From an uncultured Lachnospiraceae bacterium (GTDB lineage: Bacteria > Bacillota > Clostridia > Lachnospirales > Lachnospiraceae), in assembly GCA_910578885.1 (NCBI GenBank), contig CAJTSH010000064.1, positions 1-12,268 on the forward strand: a DNA stretch of 12,268 nucleotides, read 5' to 3'. The notes beneath the pieces were generated by a model. The model was not told the DNA's origin. It worked only from the letters and a program-made list of their open reading frames with translations, and searched no databases. A program made the position numbers and the translations under genes. Positions 6,091-12,268 of this stretch are shown in pieces (the first letter of the stretch is position 1; each line of letters opens with the position of its first letter).

Positions 6091-6190
6091 GCGCAGAGGC
6101 GCATAGGGAAATTAGCAGCAAACGCTGTAAGCGCCTCACGCGGCGAGTTGGGAAATCAATTTCCCCGGCTCGATTGTCAGTTAAAGGAGG
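6091..6190 (+). other. Structured purA leader: two further hairpins and ribosome site
   Basis: Hairpin A pairs GAGGCGC (6096-6102) with GCGCCTC (6131-6137), with a small CAGC/GCTG hairpin (6116-6119/6124-6127) inside. Hairpin B pairs 6144-6155 with 6160-6172 around the loop TCAA: a 12-bp stem with two G-U pairs and one bulged C, ending 10 nt before AAAGGAGG (6183-6190). Hairpin A's 5' arm can alternatively fold locally (TGCGC/GCGCA, 6090-6094/6099-6103). I cannot match this to a named riboswitch class. No promoter was found between the terminator and purA. Confidence 0.5.
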
Positions 6191-6198
6191 AAATAGAA

Positions 6199-7473
6199 AT
6201 GGTAAAAGCAGTTGTAGGAGCAAACTGGGGTGACGAAGGAAAGGGCAAGATTACAGATATGCTTGCAAAGGAGGCAGATATCATCATCCGTTTTCAGGGC
6301 GGGGCAAATGCCGGACATACCATCGTCAACGATTACGGCAAATTTGCATTGCACACCCTGCCGTCCGGCGTGTTCTACGGACATACGACAAGCATCATCG
6401 GAAACGGCGTTGCGCTGGATATTCCAAAGCTGTTTCACGAGGTGAAATCCATTACCGACAGGAATGTGCCGGCTCCAAAGCTCTTAGTATCCGACCGGGC
6501 GCAGATTGTAATGCCATACCACATATTGTTCGACCAGTATGAGGAAGAGCGTCTCGGTAAGAATTCTTTTGGTTCCACCAAGTCCGGAATTGCGCCATTC
6601 TATTCTGATAAATATGCAAAAATCGGATTTCAGGTCAGCGAGCTGTTTGACGAAGAGCTGTTAAAGGAAAAAGTGGAGCGCGTCTGTGACACGAAAAATA
6701 TTCTCTTAGAGCATATGTATCACAAACCGCTGTTAAAGCCTGAGGAATTGCTGAATACTCTGCATGAGTACCGGGATATGGTTGCGCCATACGTATGTGA
6801 TGTATCCCTTTATCTTGCCGAGGCGATCAAAGAGGGCAAAGAGATTTTGTTAGAGGGACAGCTGGGAACCTTAAAGGATCCGGATCATGGTATCTATCCA
6901 ATGGTAACCTCTTCTTCTACCCTGGCTGCATATGGAGCAATCGGCGCAGGAATTCCGCCATATGAAATTAAGCAGATTATTACCGTATGTAAGGCATATT
7001 CTTCTGCGGTAGGGGCAGGAGCATTTGTCAGTGAAATATTCGGAGACGAGGCGGATGAGCTTCGCAAGCGCGGAGGAGACGGCGGAGAATTCGGAGCGAC
7101 CACAGGACGTCCGAGACGAATGGGCTGGTTCGACTGTGTGGCAAGCAGATACGGATGCCGCCTGCAGGGAACCACTGATGTGGCGTTTACCGTATTGGAT
7201 GTACTGGGATATCTGGATGAGATTCCGGTATGCGTAGCTTACGATATCGACGGAGAGATAACCACAGATTTCCCGGTAACCGCCAAACTGGAGAAGGCAA
7301 AGCCGGTGCTTGAGACGCTTCCGGGATGGAAGAGCGATATCCGAGGCATTGAGAAATACGAAGAATTACCGGAGAACTGTAGAAAATATATCGAGTTCGT
7401 GGAGGAAAAGATTGGGTATCCAATCAAGATGGTATCCAACGGACCGGGAAGAGACGATATTATTTATCGTTAG
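6199..7473 (+). CDS. purA: Adenylosuccinate synthetase
   Basis: PurA joins IMP and aspartate using GTP to give adenylosuccinate, the first committed step from IMP to AMP, in the cytoplasm. The 424 residues match the usual length. Seen are the GTP loop GANWGDEGKGK (7-17, with catalytic D12), GGANAGHTIV (H40, the catalytic histidine), TLPSG, GNGVALD, and GATTGRPRRMGWFD (GRPRR at 303-307), the GTP/IMP-binding stretch near the C-terminus. The start is ATG 6199, with AAAGGAGG 8 nt upstream, rather than an in-frame ATG at 6148 that would add 17 residues lying in the leader hairpin. It is of a divergent, clostridial type: EGQLGTLKDPDHGIYP (219-234) stands where most PurA have EGAQGTxLDIDxGTYP, and SDKYAKIGFQV replaces the usual arginine-rich segment. 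It is not in a purine operon here and overlaps the convergent AraC gene by 14 bp. Confidence 0.97.
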   Translation: MVKAVVGANWGDEGKGKITDMLAKEADIIIRFQGGANAGHTIVNDYGKFALHTLPSGVFYGHTTSIIGNGVALDIPKLFHEVKSITDRNVPAPKLLVSDRAQIVMPYHILFDQYEEERLGKNSFGSTKSGIAPFYSDKYAKIGFQVSELFDEELLKEKVERVCDTKNILLEHMYHKPLLKPEELLNTLHEYRDMVAPYVCDVSLYLAEAIKEGKEILLEGQLGTLKDPDHGIYPMVTSSSTLAAYGAIGAGIPPYEIKQIITVCKAYSSAVGAGAFVSEIFGDEADELRKRGGDGGEFGATTGRPRRMGWFDCVASRYGCRLQGTTDVAFTVLDVLGYLDEIPVCVAYDIDGEITTDFPVTAKLEKAKPVLETLPGWKSDIRGIEKYEELPENCRKYIEFVEEKIGYPIKMVSNGPGRDDIIYR

Positions 7474-8305
7474 TTTGGTGTTGTTTACGAAGCCTGTGGG
7501 GCGTGGTTCCATAGGCTTCTTTGAATTCCCGCATAAATAATTTATAGTTCGTAATTCCGTTTTTATCTAGCAAATAAGTAATGCTGTCGTCGGTATGCAG
7601 CAGTTCCTGATAAAAGTGCAGAAGCCTCACTTGATTTACATAAGTGAAAAAGGTCTGTCCCGTATATTTTTTAAAAAGACGGCAGAAATATTCCGGGGTC
7701 AGGGAGAGCTGACCGGCAACATCCGAAAGGGAAATCGGACTGCGGAAATTTATCTTGACATACTGCATACTCTGTTCAATCCGGTGAAAATCCCGGTTCG
7801 TCTGACTGCGGCTTTTCCGGCTTAAGCGTGTGGAGCCTTTTGTATATAAGAAATAAAGAAACTGATAAATCTGAATCAAAAACAGCAGGTGATAACCTGG
7901 TTCTTTTTCCGAATCCAGACGGATCATTTCCTCAATAATAGCGGATAATTTTCGATTCTGGGAATCTGCCTTAGAGGAGCAGGGAAAATACTCCTGAAAA
8001 TGAAGCAGCTTCCAATCGGAACTGATGCGCTCCAAATGTTCCGAGGGAATCTGAAGCAGGTAATAGCGGCAGTCCCCGTAGACCTGAGTATAGTGGAGAT
8101 CCTTGGGATTGACCAACAGAATATCTCCGGGATTTAGCGAATAGGAGGACTCATTGATATTGGCAGTCATGGAGCCTTCGGATAAATAAAGGATTTCCAA
8201 GTGATTATGCCAGTGCAGAGGCACTAGTTGACCGGAAGCTTCCACCAAAGAAAAATAAAGCTGCATTTGTTTGTCATCGTTAATCGTTTCGTGTGCAAAG
8301 GGCAT
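7460..8305 (-). CDS. AraC family transcriptional regulator with cupin sensor domain
   Basis: A 281-residue regulator of the usual two-domain form. The N-terminal cupin (about residues 20-100) shows the typical HWHNHLEILYLSEGS (31-45) and LNPGDILLVNPKDLHY, and probably binds a sugar-type ligand. The C-terminal hundred residues hold two helix-turn-helix motifs: ISLSDVAGQLSLTPEYFCRLFKKYTG, then ITYLLDKNGITNYKLFMREFKEAYGTTPHRLRK, the AraC signature. ATG 8303-8305 follows AGGAGG on its strand with a 5-nt gap. It is divergent from the GH3 beta-glucosidase gene across 245 bp and most likely controls it in response to a glucoside (inference from context). Its stop codon lies inside the end of purA, on the opposite strand, with no terminator between the two genes. 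Confidence 0.94.
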   Translation of the reverse strand: MPFAHETINDDKQMQLYFSLVEASGQLVPLHWHNHLEILYLSEGSMTANINESSYSLNPGDILLVNPKDLHYTQVYGDCRYYLLQIPSEHLERISSDWKLLHFQEYFPCSSKADSQNRKLSAIIEEMIRLDSEKEPGYHLLFLIQIYQFLYFLYTKGSTRLSRKSRSQTNRDFHRIEQSMQYVKINFRSPISLSDVAGQLSLTPEYFCRLFKKYTGQTFFTYVNQVRLLHFYQELLHTDDSITYLLDKNGITNYKLFMREFKEAYGTTPHRLRKQHQTNDK

Positions 8306-8387
8306 AGGAACCTCCTGAAGCGTACAAAGTCAAAATAATCATAAAAATCTAAAATAAATATACTGCTATTTTCAAAAAATATCAAGA

Positions 8388-8415
8388 TTGACCTATATTT
8401 TCGGCAATAATAGGT
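8388..8415 (+). promoter_or_regulatory. Dyad with -35-like box between AraC and GH3 genes
   Basis: TTGACC (8388-8393) is a good -35 box, and ACCTAT (8391-8396) and ATAGGT (8410-8415) form a 6-bp dyad with a 13-bp gap that overlaps it. The expected -10 (8411-8416, TAGGTA) is poor, which would suit a promoter needing an activator such as the divergent AraC protein. The rest of 8306-8550 is AT-rich without further clear signals; GH3 has AGAGGAAA as ribosome site at 8539-8546. Confidence 0.3.
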
Positions 8416-8550
8416 ATGGTGTAAAAGAGTAGATAAGATTACAATAAACGTATGAGGCAGAGAGAGTAAAAAAATCGTCCAATCGCGGTGAAAAGAGAGA
8501 AATAAAATATAAGAAAATATAGGCAAATTGCCGGAAAAGAGGAAAATGAA

Positions 8551-10965
8551 ATGAAGAAATGGACAAGAGTAATGTTTCAGCCGAACCTTCCGTTAGAGGA
8601 AGGCAAGTATGTGACCGCATCAAAAGAGCATATCGCACTTTCAAAAGAAGCAGCAGGAGAAGGAATGGTACTTTTGAAAAACGATAAGGGACTTCTTCCC
8701 TTGGCAAAAGGAGCGAAGGCAGCGCTGTTTGGAAAAGGCAGCTTTGACTATGTAAAGGGAGGCGGCGGAAGCGGCGATGTTACCACGGCATATGTGCGTA
8801 ACCTGTATGACGGATTGAAGCTTCAAGATACAGTATCTTTGTATGAGCCGCTTTCCGATTTCTATCGTCAGAATGTAAAGGAGCAGTATGGCGGGGGAGC
8901 AGAACCGGGAATGACGGTTGAACCGGAGTTAGACCAGGCGCTTGTAAAGGGCGCAAGAGCGTTTACAGATACGGCAATCATTGCAATCAGCCGTTTTTCC
9001 GGTGAAGGCTGGGACCGTTCCAGCGTGGAATACAACGGAGAATACAATCCGTGGGAGACGGAGACCAGTATGCCCAAGACCTCTGCAAAAGTATTTCCGG
9101 ACGGAGATTTCTATTTGACAAAAGAAGAGAAGGAAATGATTGCAAAGGTAGAGGCGGAATTTGAAAAAATTGTTGTCGTATTAAATATTGGCGGCGTGAT
9201 TGACACTTCATGGCTGAGAACAGATGAAAAGATTTCCTCTGCACTTCTGGCATGGCAGGGAGGAATGGAAGGCGGACTGGCAGCGGCAGAGATCCTTTGC
9301 GGCAAAGTAAATCCTTCCGGTAAGCTGCCGGATACCTTTGCGGCAAGCGCAGATGATTACCCTTCCACTGAAAAATTCCATGAGTCCGTACATTATGTAG
9401 ATTACATAGAAGATATCTATGTGGGCTACCGTTATTTTGAAACGATTCCGGGCATGAGTGAAAAGGTATGCTATCCTTTCGGATTTGGGCTTTCCTATAC
9501 GGAATTTGCAATGCATACAAAACGTGTCTGGGAAGAAAAAGGAGTCATCCATTTACAGGTTGAGGTGACAAATATCGGTAAGACAGAAGGAAAGGAAGTT
9601 GTACAGGTATATTACAGTTCACCGCAGGGACGTCTTGGAAAACCGAAGAGAGAATTGTGCGCATTTGTTAAGACAAGAAGCCTGCTTCCCGGTGAGAGCC
9701 AGACAGTGAGCTTAGAGTTTGCAAAGTCTGCGATGGCGTCTTATGATGATTTAGGCAAGATTGCAAAATCGGCATATGTTTTAGAAAAGGGAACCTATGA
9801 AATCTATGTGGGAAATTCGATTAGAGATGTAGAAAAGCTGGAATTTACTGTCGAAGTCACAGAGGATACGATAGTAGAACAGTTAAGTGCGAAAGCGGCG
9901 CCGTCCAGTTTGAAGGAGCGCATGCTGGCGGACGGCAGCTATGAAGAGCTTCCGCAGTGCGAGGCAAACGACCCGAATGCCTGCGTATTGGTGAAGATGG
10001 AGAGCGGAACGGAAGAAGCGCTTACACCGGCTGTCAGAGCGCGGAACCATTATCTTTTGATGAAGCCTTATAAAGAAGGGGCAAAGCCGTTCCTTGAGGT
10101 TGCCGAAGGCAAAATGACGATGGAAGAATTCCTTGGGCAGTTAGGTGATGAGGACTTAATAGAGCTTTTGGGAGGACAGCCGAATACGTCTGTGGCAAAT
10201 ACGTTCGGATTTGGTAATCTTCCGGAATACGGCGTGCCGAATATCATGACCGCAGACGGGCCGGCGGGACTTAGAATTGCACCGGAATGCGGTATCTGTA
10301 CAACGGCATGGCCATGTGCGACGCTGCTTGCCTCTACATGGAATACCAATCTGATTGAAAAGGTAGGAGAAGCCGGAGCAAAAGAAGTGAAGGAGAATAA
10401 TATTGCTGTCTGGCTGACTCCGGCGGTGAATATTCACAGAAATCCGCTCTGCGGAAGAAACTTTGAGTATTATTCTGAGGATCCGTATCTGACCGGTAAA
10501 ATGGGCGCCGCAATGGTAAGGGGTATCCAATCTCAGCGCATTGGTGCGGCAGTGAAGCATTTTGCGTGCAACAACAAGGAAACGAACCGGAAACACAGTG
10601 ATTCCAGAGTATCCGAGCGCGCGCTGCGTGAAATCTATTTAAAAGGCTTTGAAATCATTGTAAAGGAGGCCGATCCGTGGGTGATCATGTCTGCATACAA
10701 TATTGTCAACGGACATCGGGCGTCGGAAAACCATGAGCTGTTAGAAGATATTCTCCGCGGAGAGTGGGGATTTTCCGGAATGGTGACCTCCGATTGGTGG
10801 ACCAGAGGAGAGCACTACAAAGAGATTGTTGCAGGAAATGATGTGAAAATGGCAACCGGTTTCCCGGAGCGTGTGTTAGAAGCAATGGATAAGGGCGCAG
10901 TTACAAGAAAAGATTTAGAGAGATGCGCAAGACGTGTGCTGGAGTTGATTTTGAAAATTGACTAA
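8551..10965 (+). CDS. Glycoside hydrolase family 3 beta-glucosidase, reversed domain order
   Basis: An 804-residue GH3 enzyme whose domains run opposite to the usual order. First comes the alpha/beta sandwich domain (about 30-315: EAAGEGMVLLKNDKGLLPL, SGEGWDR with E152 as likely acid/base, ending YPFGFGLSYTEF), then a fibronectin III-like domain (about 320-430: VEVTNIGKTEGKEVVQVYY, LLPGESQTVSLEF), and last the TIM-barrel catalytic domain (about 520-804: MTADGPAGLRI with D569, VKHFACNNKETNR with K669 and H670, GMVTSDWW with nucleophile D748). This permuted order is known from Ruminococcus albus and Butyrivibrio beta-glucosidases. There is no signal peptide, so it acts in the cytoplasm, splitting imported beta-glucosides or similar oligosaccharides. 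No transporter gene is adjacent. It is monocistronic, ending at a strong terminator. Exact substrate (gluco-, xylo- or other) cannot be read. Confidence 0.95.
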   Translation: MKKWTRVMFQPNLPLEEGKYVTASKEHIALSKEAAGEGMVLLKNDKGLLPLAKGAKAALFGKGSFDYVKGGGGSGDVTTAYVRNLYDGLKLQDTVSLYEPLSDFYRQNVKEQYGGGAEPGMTVEPELDQALVKGARAFTDTAIIAISRFSGEGWDRSSVEYNGEYNPWETETSMPKTSAKVFPDGDFYLTKEEKEMIAKVEAEFEKIVVVLNIGGVIDTSWLRTDEKISSALLAWQGGMEGGLAAAEILCGKVNPSGKLPDTFAASADDYPSTEKFHESVHYVDYIEDIYVGYRYFETIPGMSEKVCYPFGFGLSYTEFAMHTKRVWEEKGVIHLQVEVTNIGKTEGKEVVQVYYSSPQGRLGKPKRELCAFVKTRSLLPGESQTVSLEFAKSAMASYDDLGKIAKSAYVLEKGTYEIYVGNSIRDVEKLEFTVEVTEDTIVEQLSAKAAPSSLKERMLADGSYEELPQCEANDPNACVLVKMESGTEEALTPAVRARNHYLLMKPYKEGAKPFLEVAEGKMTMEEFLGQLGDEDLIELLGGQPNTSVANTFGFGNLPEYGVPNIMTADGPAGLRIAPECGICTTAWPCATLLASTWNTNLIEKVGEAGAKEVKENNIAVWLTPAVNIHRNPLCGRNFEYYSEDPYLTGKMGAAMVRGIQSQRIGAAVKHFACNNKETNRKHSDSRVSERALREIYLKGFEIIVKEADPWVIMSAYNIVNGHRASENHELLEDILRGEWGFSGMVTSDWWTRGEHYKEIVAGNDVKMATGFPERVLEAMDKGAVTRKDLERCARRVLELILKID

Positions 10966-10991
10966 TTATTCAGAACCCTCATGAAAATGTC

Positions 10992-11036
10992 AGGTCAGCC
11001 TGTTTCAAATAAATTTGAACGGGCTGACCTTCGATT
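10992..11036 (+). terminator. Strong terminator after the GH3 gene
   Basis: AGGTCAGCC (10992-11000) pairs with GGCTGACCT (11022-11030), and the pairing continues inward to CAAAT/ATTTG (11006-11010/11013-11017) with one wobble pair and one bulge, leaving a 2-base apex that opens slightly. TCGATTTT follows. The stem is very stable though the T tract is modest and offset. It lies 26 bp after the GH3 stop codon. Confidence 0.8.
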
Positions 11037-11182
11037 TTGTGGGGGACCGGATAACAAATTGACGAGGCATTGCACCCTTTTGGCGCCCGGATCAAGAGTA
11101 CAAGACACATAATAAACACAAATTTATCTTCTTTTTATCACAAATTCTCAATATGCTAGTTACTGGTAATCATTGGTTGGCT

Positions 11183-11221
11183 CATTTTAGGGGATTGGGA
11201 TTTTAAAAATCCCCTAAAGTG
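11183..11221 (+). repeat. Long hairpin upstream of the ABC ATPase gene
   Basis: TTTAGGGGATT (11186-11196) and AATCCCCTAAA (11208-11218) are a perfect 11-bp inverted repeat, extendable to 14 pairs (11183-11221) with one G-U pair. The loop GGGATTTTAAA can pair with the 3' arm instead (GGGATTTT against AAAATCCC), so two folds compete. It ends 25 nt before the ribosome site at 11246-11254. The remaining spacer 11037-11182 holds no gene; a lone TTGACG at 11058-11063 has no convincing -10 partner. Confidence 0.5.
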
Positions 11222-11261
11222 TGAACCGTGATTGGAATTTGTGGTAAAAGGAGGCATCAAC

Positions 11262-12236
11262 GTGATTGAAATCAATCATCTGGTAAAAAAATATGGAGAC
11301 CATGTGGCGGTGGACGATCTGAACCTGACGATAGAGTCGGGGCAGATTTACGGATTTTTAGGTCCGAACGGTGCGGGAAAATCCACGACCATGAACATAT
11401 TGACCGGTTATCTGGGGGCGACCAGCGGTGAAGTAAAAATCAATGGATACGATATCTTTACTCACCCGGAAGAGGCGAAACGATGCATCGGATATCTGCC
11501 GGAGCTTCCGCCAGTCTATATGGATATGACAGTGCAGGAGTACATGGATTTTGTGGCGGAGTTAAAAAAGATTGACAAAGCCGACAGAAAGAGAAGTGTG
11601 CAGGAAGTCATGGAACTGACAAAGATTACGGAAATGAAAAATCGTCTGATACGGAATCTGTCCAAGGGGTATCGTCAGAGAGTTGGATTAGCCCAAGCGG
11701 TGCTTGGCTATCCCGAAGTCATTATTTTGGATGAACCGACGGTAGGATTAGACCCGAAGCAGATTATTGAAATCCGCGAATTGATTCAGAAGCTTGGCGA
11801 AAAGCATACGGTCATTTTGAGTTCCCATATCTTATCTGAGGTCAGTGCAGTCTGTGACCACGTATTTATTATTTCCCAAGGAAAACTGGTGGCGTCGGAT
11901 ACCACCAAAAAGCTTACCAGCCTCATGTCCGGCGGACAAGAGATTGAACTGGTGATAAAAGCGGAAAAAGAAACGGCAGAAGAAGCGTTTGCAGCAATAG
12001 AGGAAATTGAGAAGACAGAAGTCGCTTTCGGAACGGAAAAGGGAACAGTGGCAGTGAAATTGGGTGCAAAAAAGGATGCGGATATCCGCGAAAGCATCTT
12101 CTATCAGTGCGCCCGTTTGGAGCTTCCGATTCTGGAAATGAAATCAGGCGGAAAATCCTTGGAGGATATTTTCTTAGAGCTGACGTCGAACGGTGAGGCG
12201 GCAGAAGAGAATAATAACTTCTCGGAATCTCAATGA
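11262..12236 (+). CDS. ABC transporter ATP-binding protein (ABC-2 / GldA type)
   Basis: A 324-residue ATPase that would power a membrane exporter or a gliding/GldG-like complex. Seen are Walker A GPNGAGKST (34-42), the Q-loop region around GYLPELPPVY, signature LSKGYRQRVGLAQA (133-146), Walker B VIILDEP (153-159, catalytic E158), the D-loop VGLDPKQ, and switch H189 in SSHIL. From about residue 215 comes a C-terminal accessory domain as in ABC-2 type ATPases (DUF4162-like). The start is GTG 11262, which has AAAAGGAGG 7 nt upstream; an in-frame TTG at 11232 lies ahead of that site and is rejected. The membrane subunit is not in the window and would follow downstream on the same strand. The substrate is unknown. 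Confidence 0.95.
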   Translation: MIEINHLVKKYGDHVAVDDLNLTIESGQIYGFLGPNGAGKSTTMNILTGYLGATSGEVKINGYDIFTHPEEAKRCIGYLPELPPVYMDMTVQEYMDFVAELKKIDKADRKRSVQEVMELTKITEMKNRLIRNLSKGYRQRVGLAQAVLGYPEVIILDEPTVGLDPKQIIEIRELIQKLGEKHTVILSSHILSEVSAVCDHVFIISQGKLVASDTTKKLTSLMSGGQEIELVIKAEKETAEEAFAAIEEIEKTEVAFGTEKGTVAVKLGAKKDADIRESIFYQCARLELPILEMKSGGKSLEDIFLELTSNGEAAEENNNFSESQ

Positions 12237-12246
12237 ATGAGATTCC
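12224..12246 (+). repeat. Hairpin carrying the ABC ATPase stop codon
   Basis: GGAATCTCA (12224-12232) and TGAGATTCC (12238-12246) are a perfect 9-bp inverted repeat. The 5-base loop ATGAA contains the stop codon TGA (12234-12236). An outer CTTC/GAAG pair could extend it. No T-run follows, so it is not a standard terminator; it may set expression of the next gene or protect the RNA. Confidence 0.5.
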
Positions 12247-12268
12247 AACCGAAGATTGACAACTGAAT

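Noticed and set aside
6004..6190. A known purine riboswitch or T-box before purA
   Set aside because: Neither the purine riboswitch core nor the T-box GGGTGGNACC sequence is visible, so only an unclassified leader is claimed.
6148..6198. Upstream in-frame ATG extending PurA by 17 residues
   Set aside because: The added segment lies in the leader hairpin, is absent from PurA proteins, and ATG 6199 has its own good ribosome site.
8987..9520. 177-codon minus-strand frame inside the GH3 gene
   Set aside because: Lies wholly antisense to clear GH3 motifs, has low-quality composition and no family pattern.
11037..11182. tRNA, attachment site or small gene in the spacer before the ABC ATPase
   Set aside because: No cloverleaf, no open frame with a ribosome site and no repeated ends could be found.
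11232..11261. In-frame TTG start for the ABC ATPase
   Set aside because: AAAAGGAGG at 11246-11254 lies after this TTG and is correctly spaced for GTG 11262, where the ATPase fold normally begins.

Overview
The window reads as a chromosomal segment of a low-to-mid GC Gram-positive anaerobe, most likely Lachnospiraceae (Clostridium cluster XIVa). This rests on strong AAGGAGG-type ribosome binding sites, PurA of the clostridial sequence type, a reversed-domain GH3 beta-glucosidase of the Butyrivibrio/Ruminococcus kind, and a histidine kinase followed by VTC, DUF4956 and CotH genes. No rRNA, tRNA, CRISPR array, transposase or phage gene was seen.

Region 1 (1-3197, + strand) is a sensor-kinase tail followed by a VTC (polyphosphate polymerase-like) gene, a DUF4956 membrane-protein gene and a CotH-family kinase gene. 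In this copy a deletion has joined the VTC gene to the last part of the DUF4956 gene in a different frame. The VTC protein therefore lacks its C-terminus and DUF4956 lacks its N-terminal membrane part, while CotH remains intact and carries five 12-residue repeats.

Region 2 (3198-5976) has a MATE exporter (- strand) divergent from a LysR regulator (+ strand). Their shared intergenic region holds a roughly 140-bp multi-arm inverted-repeat element with near-identical flanking direct repeats. LysR has a perfect extended -10 only 6 nt from its ATG, so its mRNA is probably leaderless. A start-less protein-coding scrap follows LysR.

Region 3 (5977-7473) is purA (adenylosuccinate synthetase) behind an elaborate leader: a promoter with a palindrome in its spacer, an intrinsic terminator, then two further hairpins up to the ribosome binding site. 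This suggests regulated or buffered transcription and translation.

Region 4 (7460-11036) is an AraC-family cupin regulator that overlaps the end of purA tail-to-tail and diverges from a cytoplasmic GH3 beta-glucosidase with reversed domain order, which it probably controls. GH3 ends at a strong terminator.

Region 5 (11037-12268) is a gene-poor spacer with a long hairpin, then an ABC transporter ATPase. Its membrane partner would lie beyond the window, and its stop codon sits at the tip of another hairpin.

The items most worth a second look are the VTC/DUF4956 deletion junction, the structured element between the MATE and LysR genes, and the purA leader.
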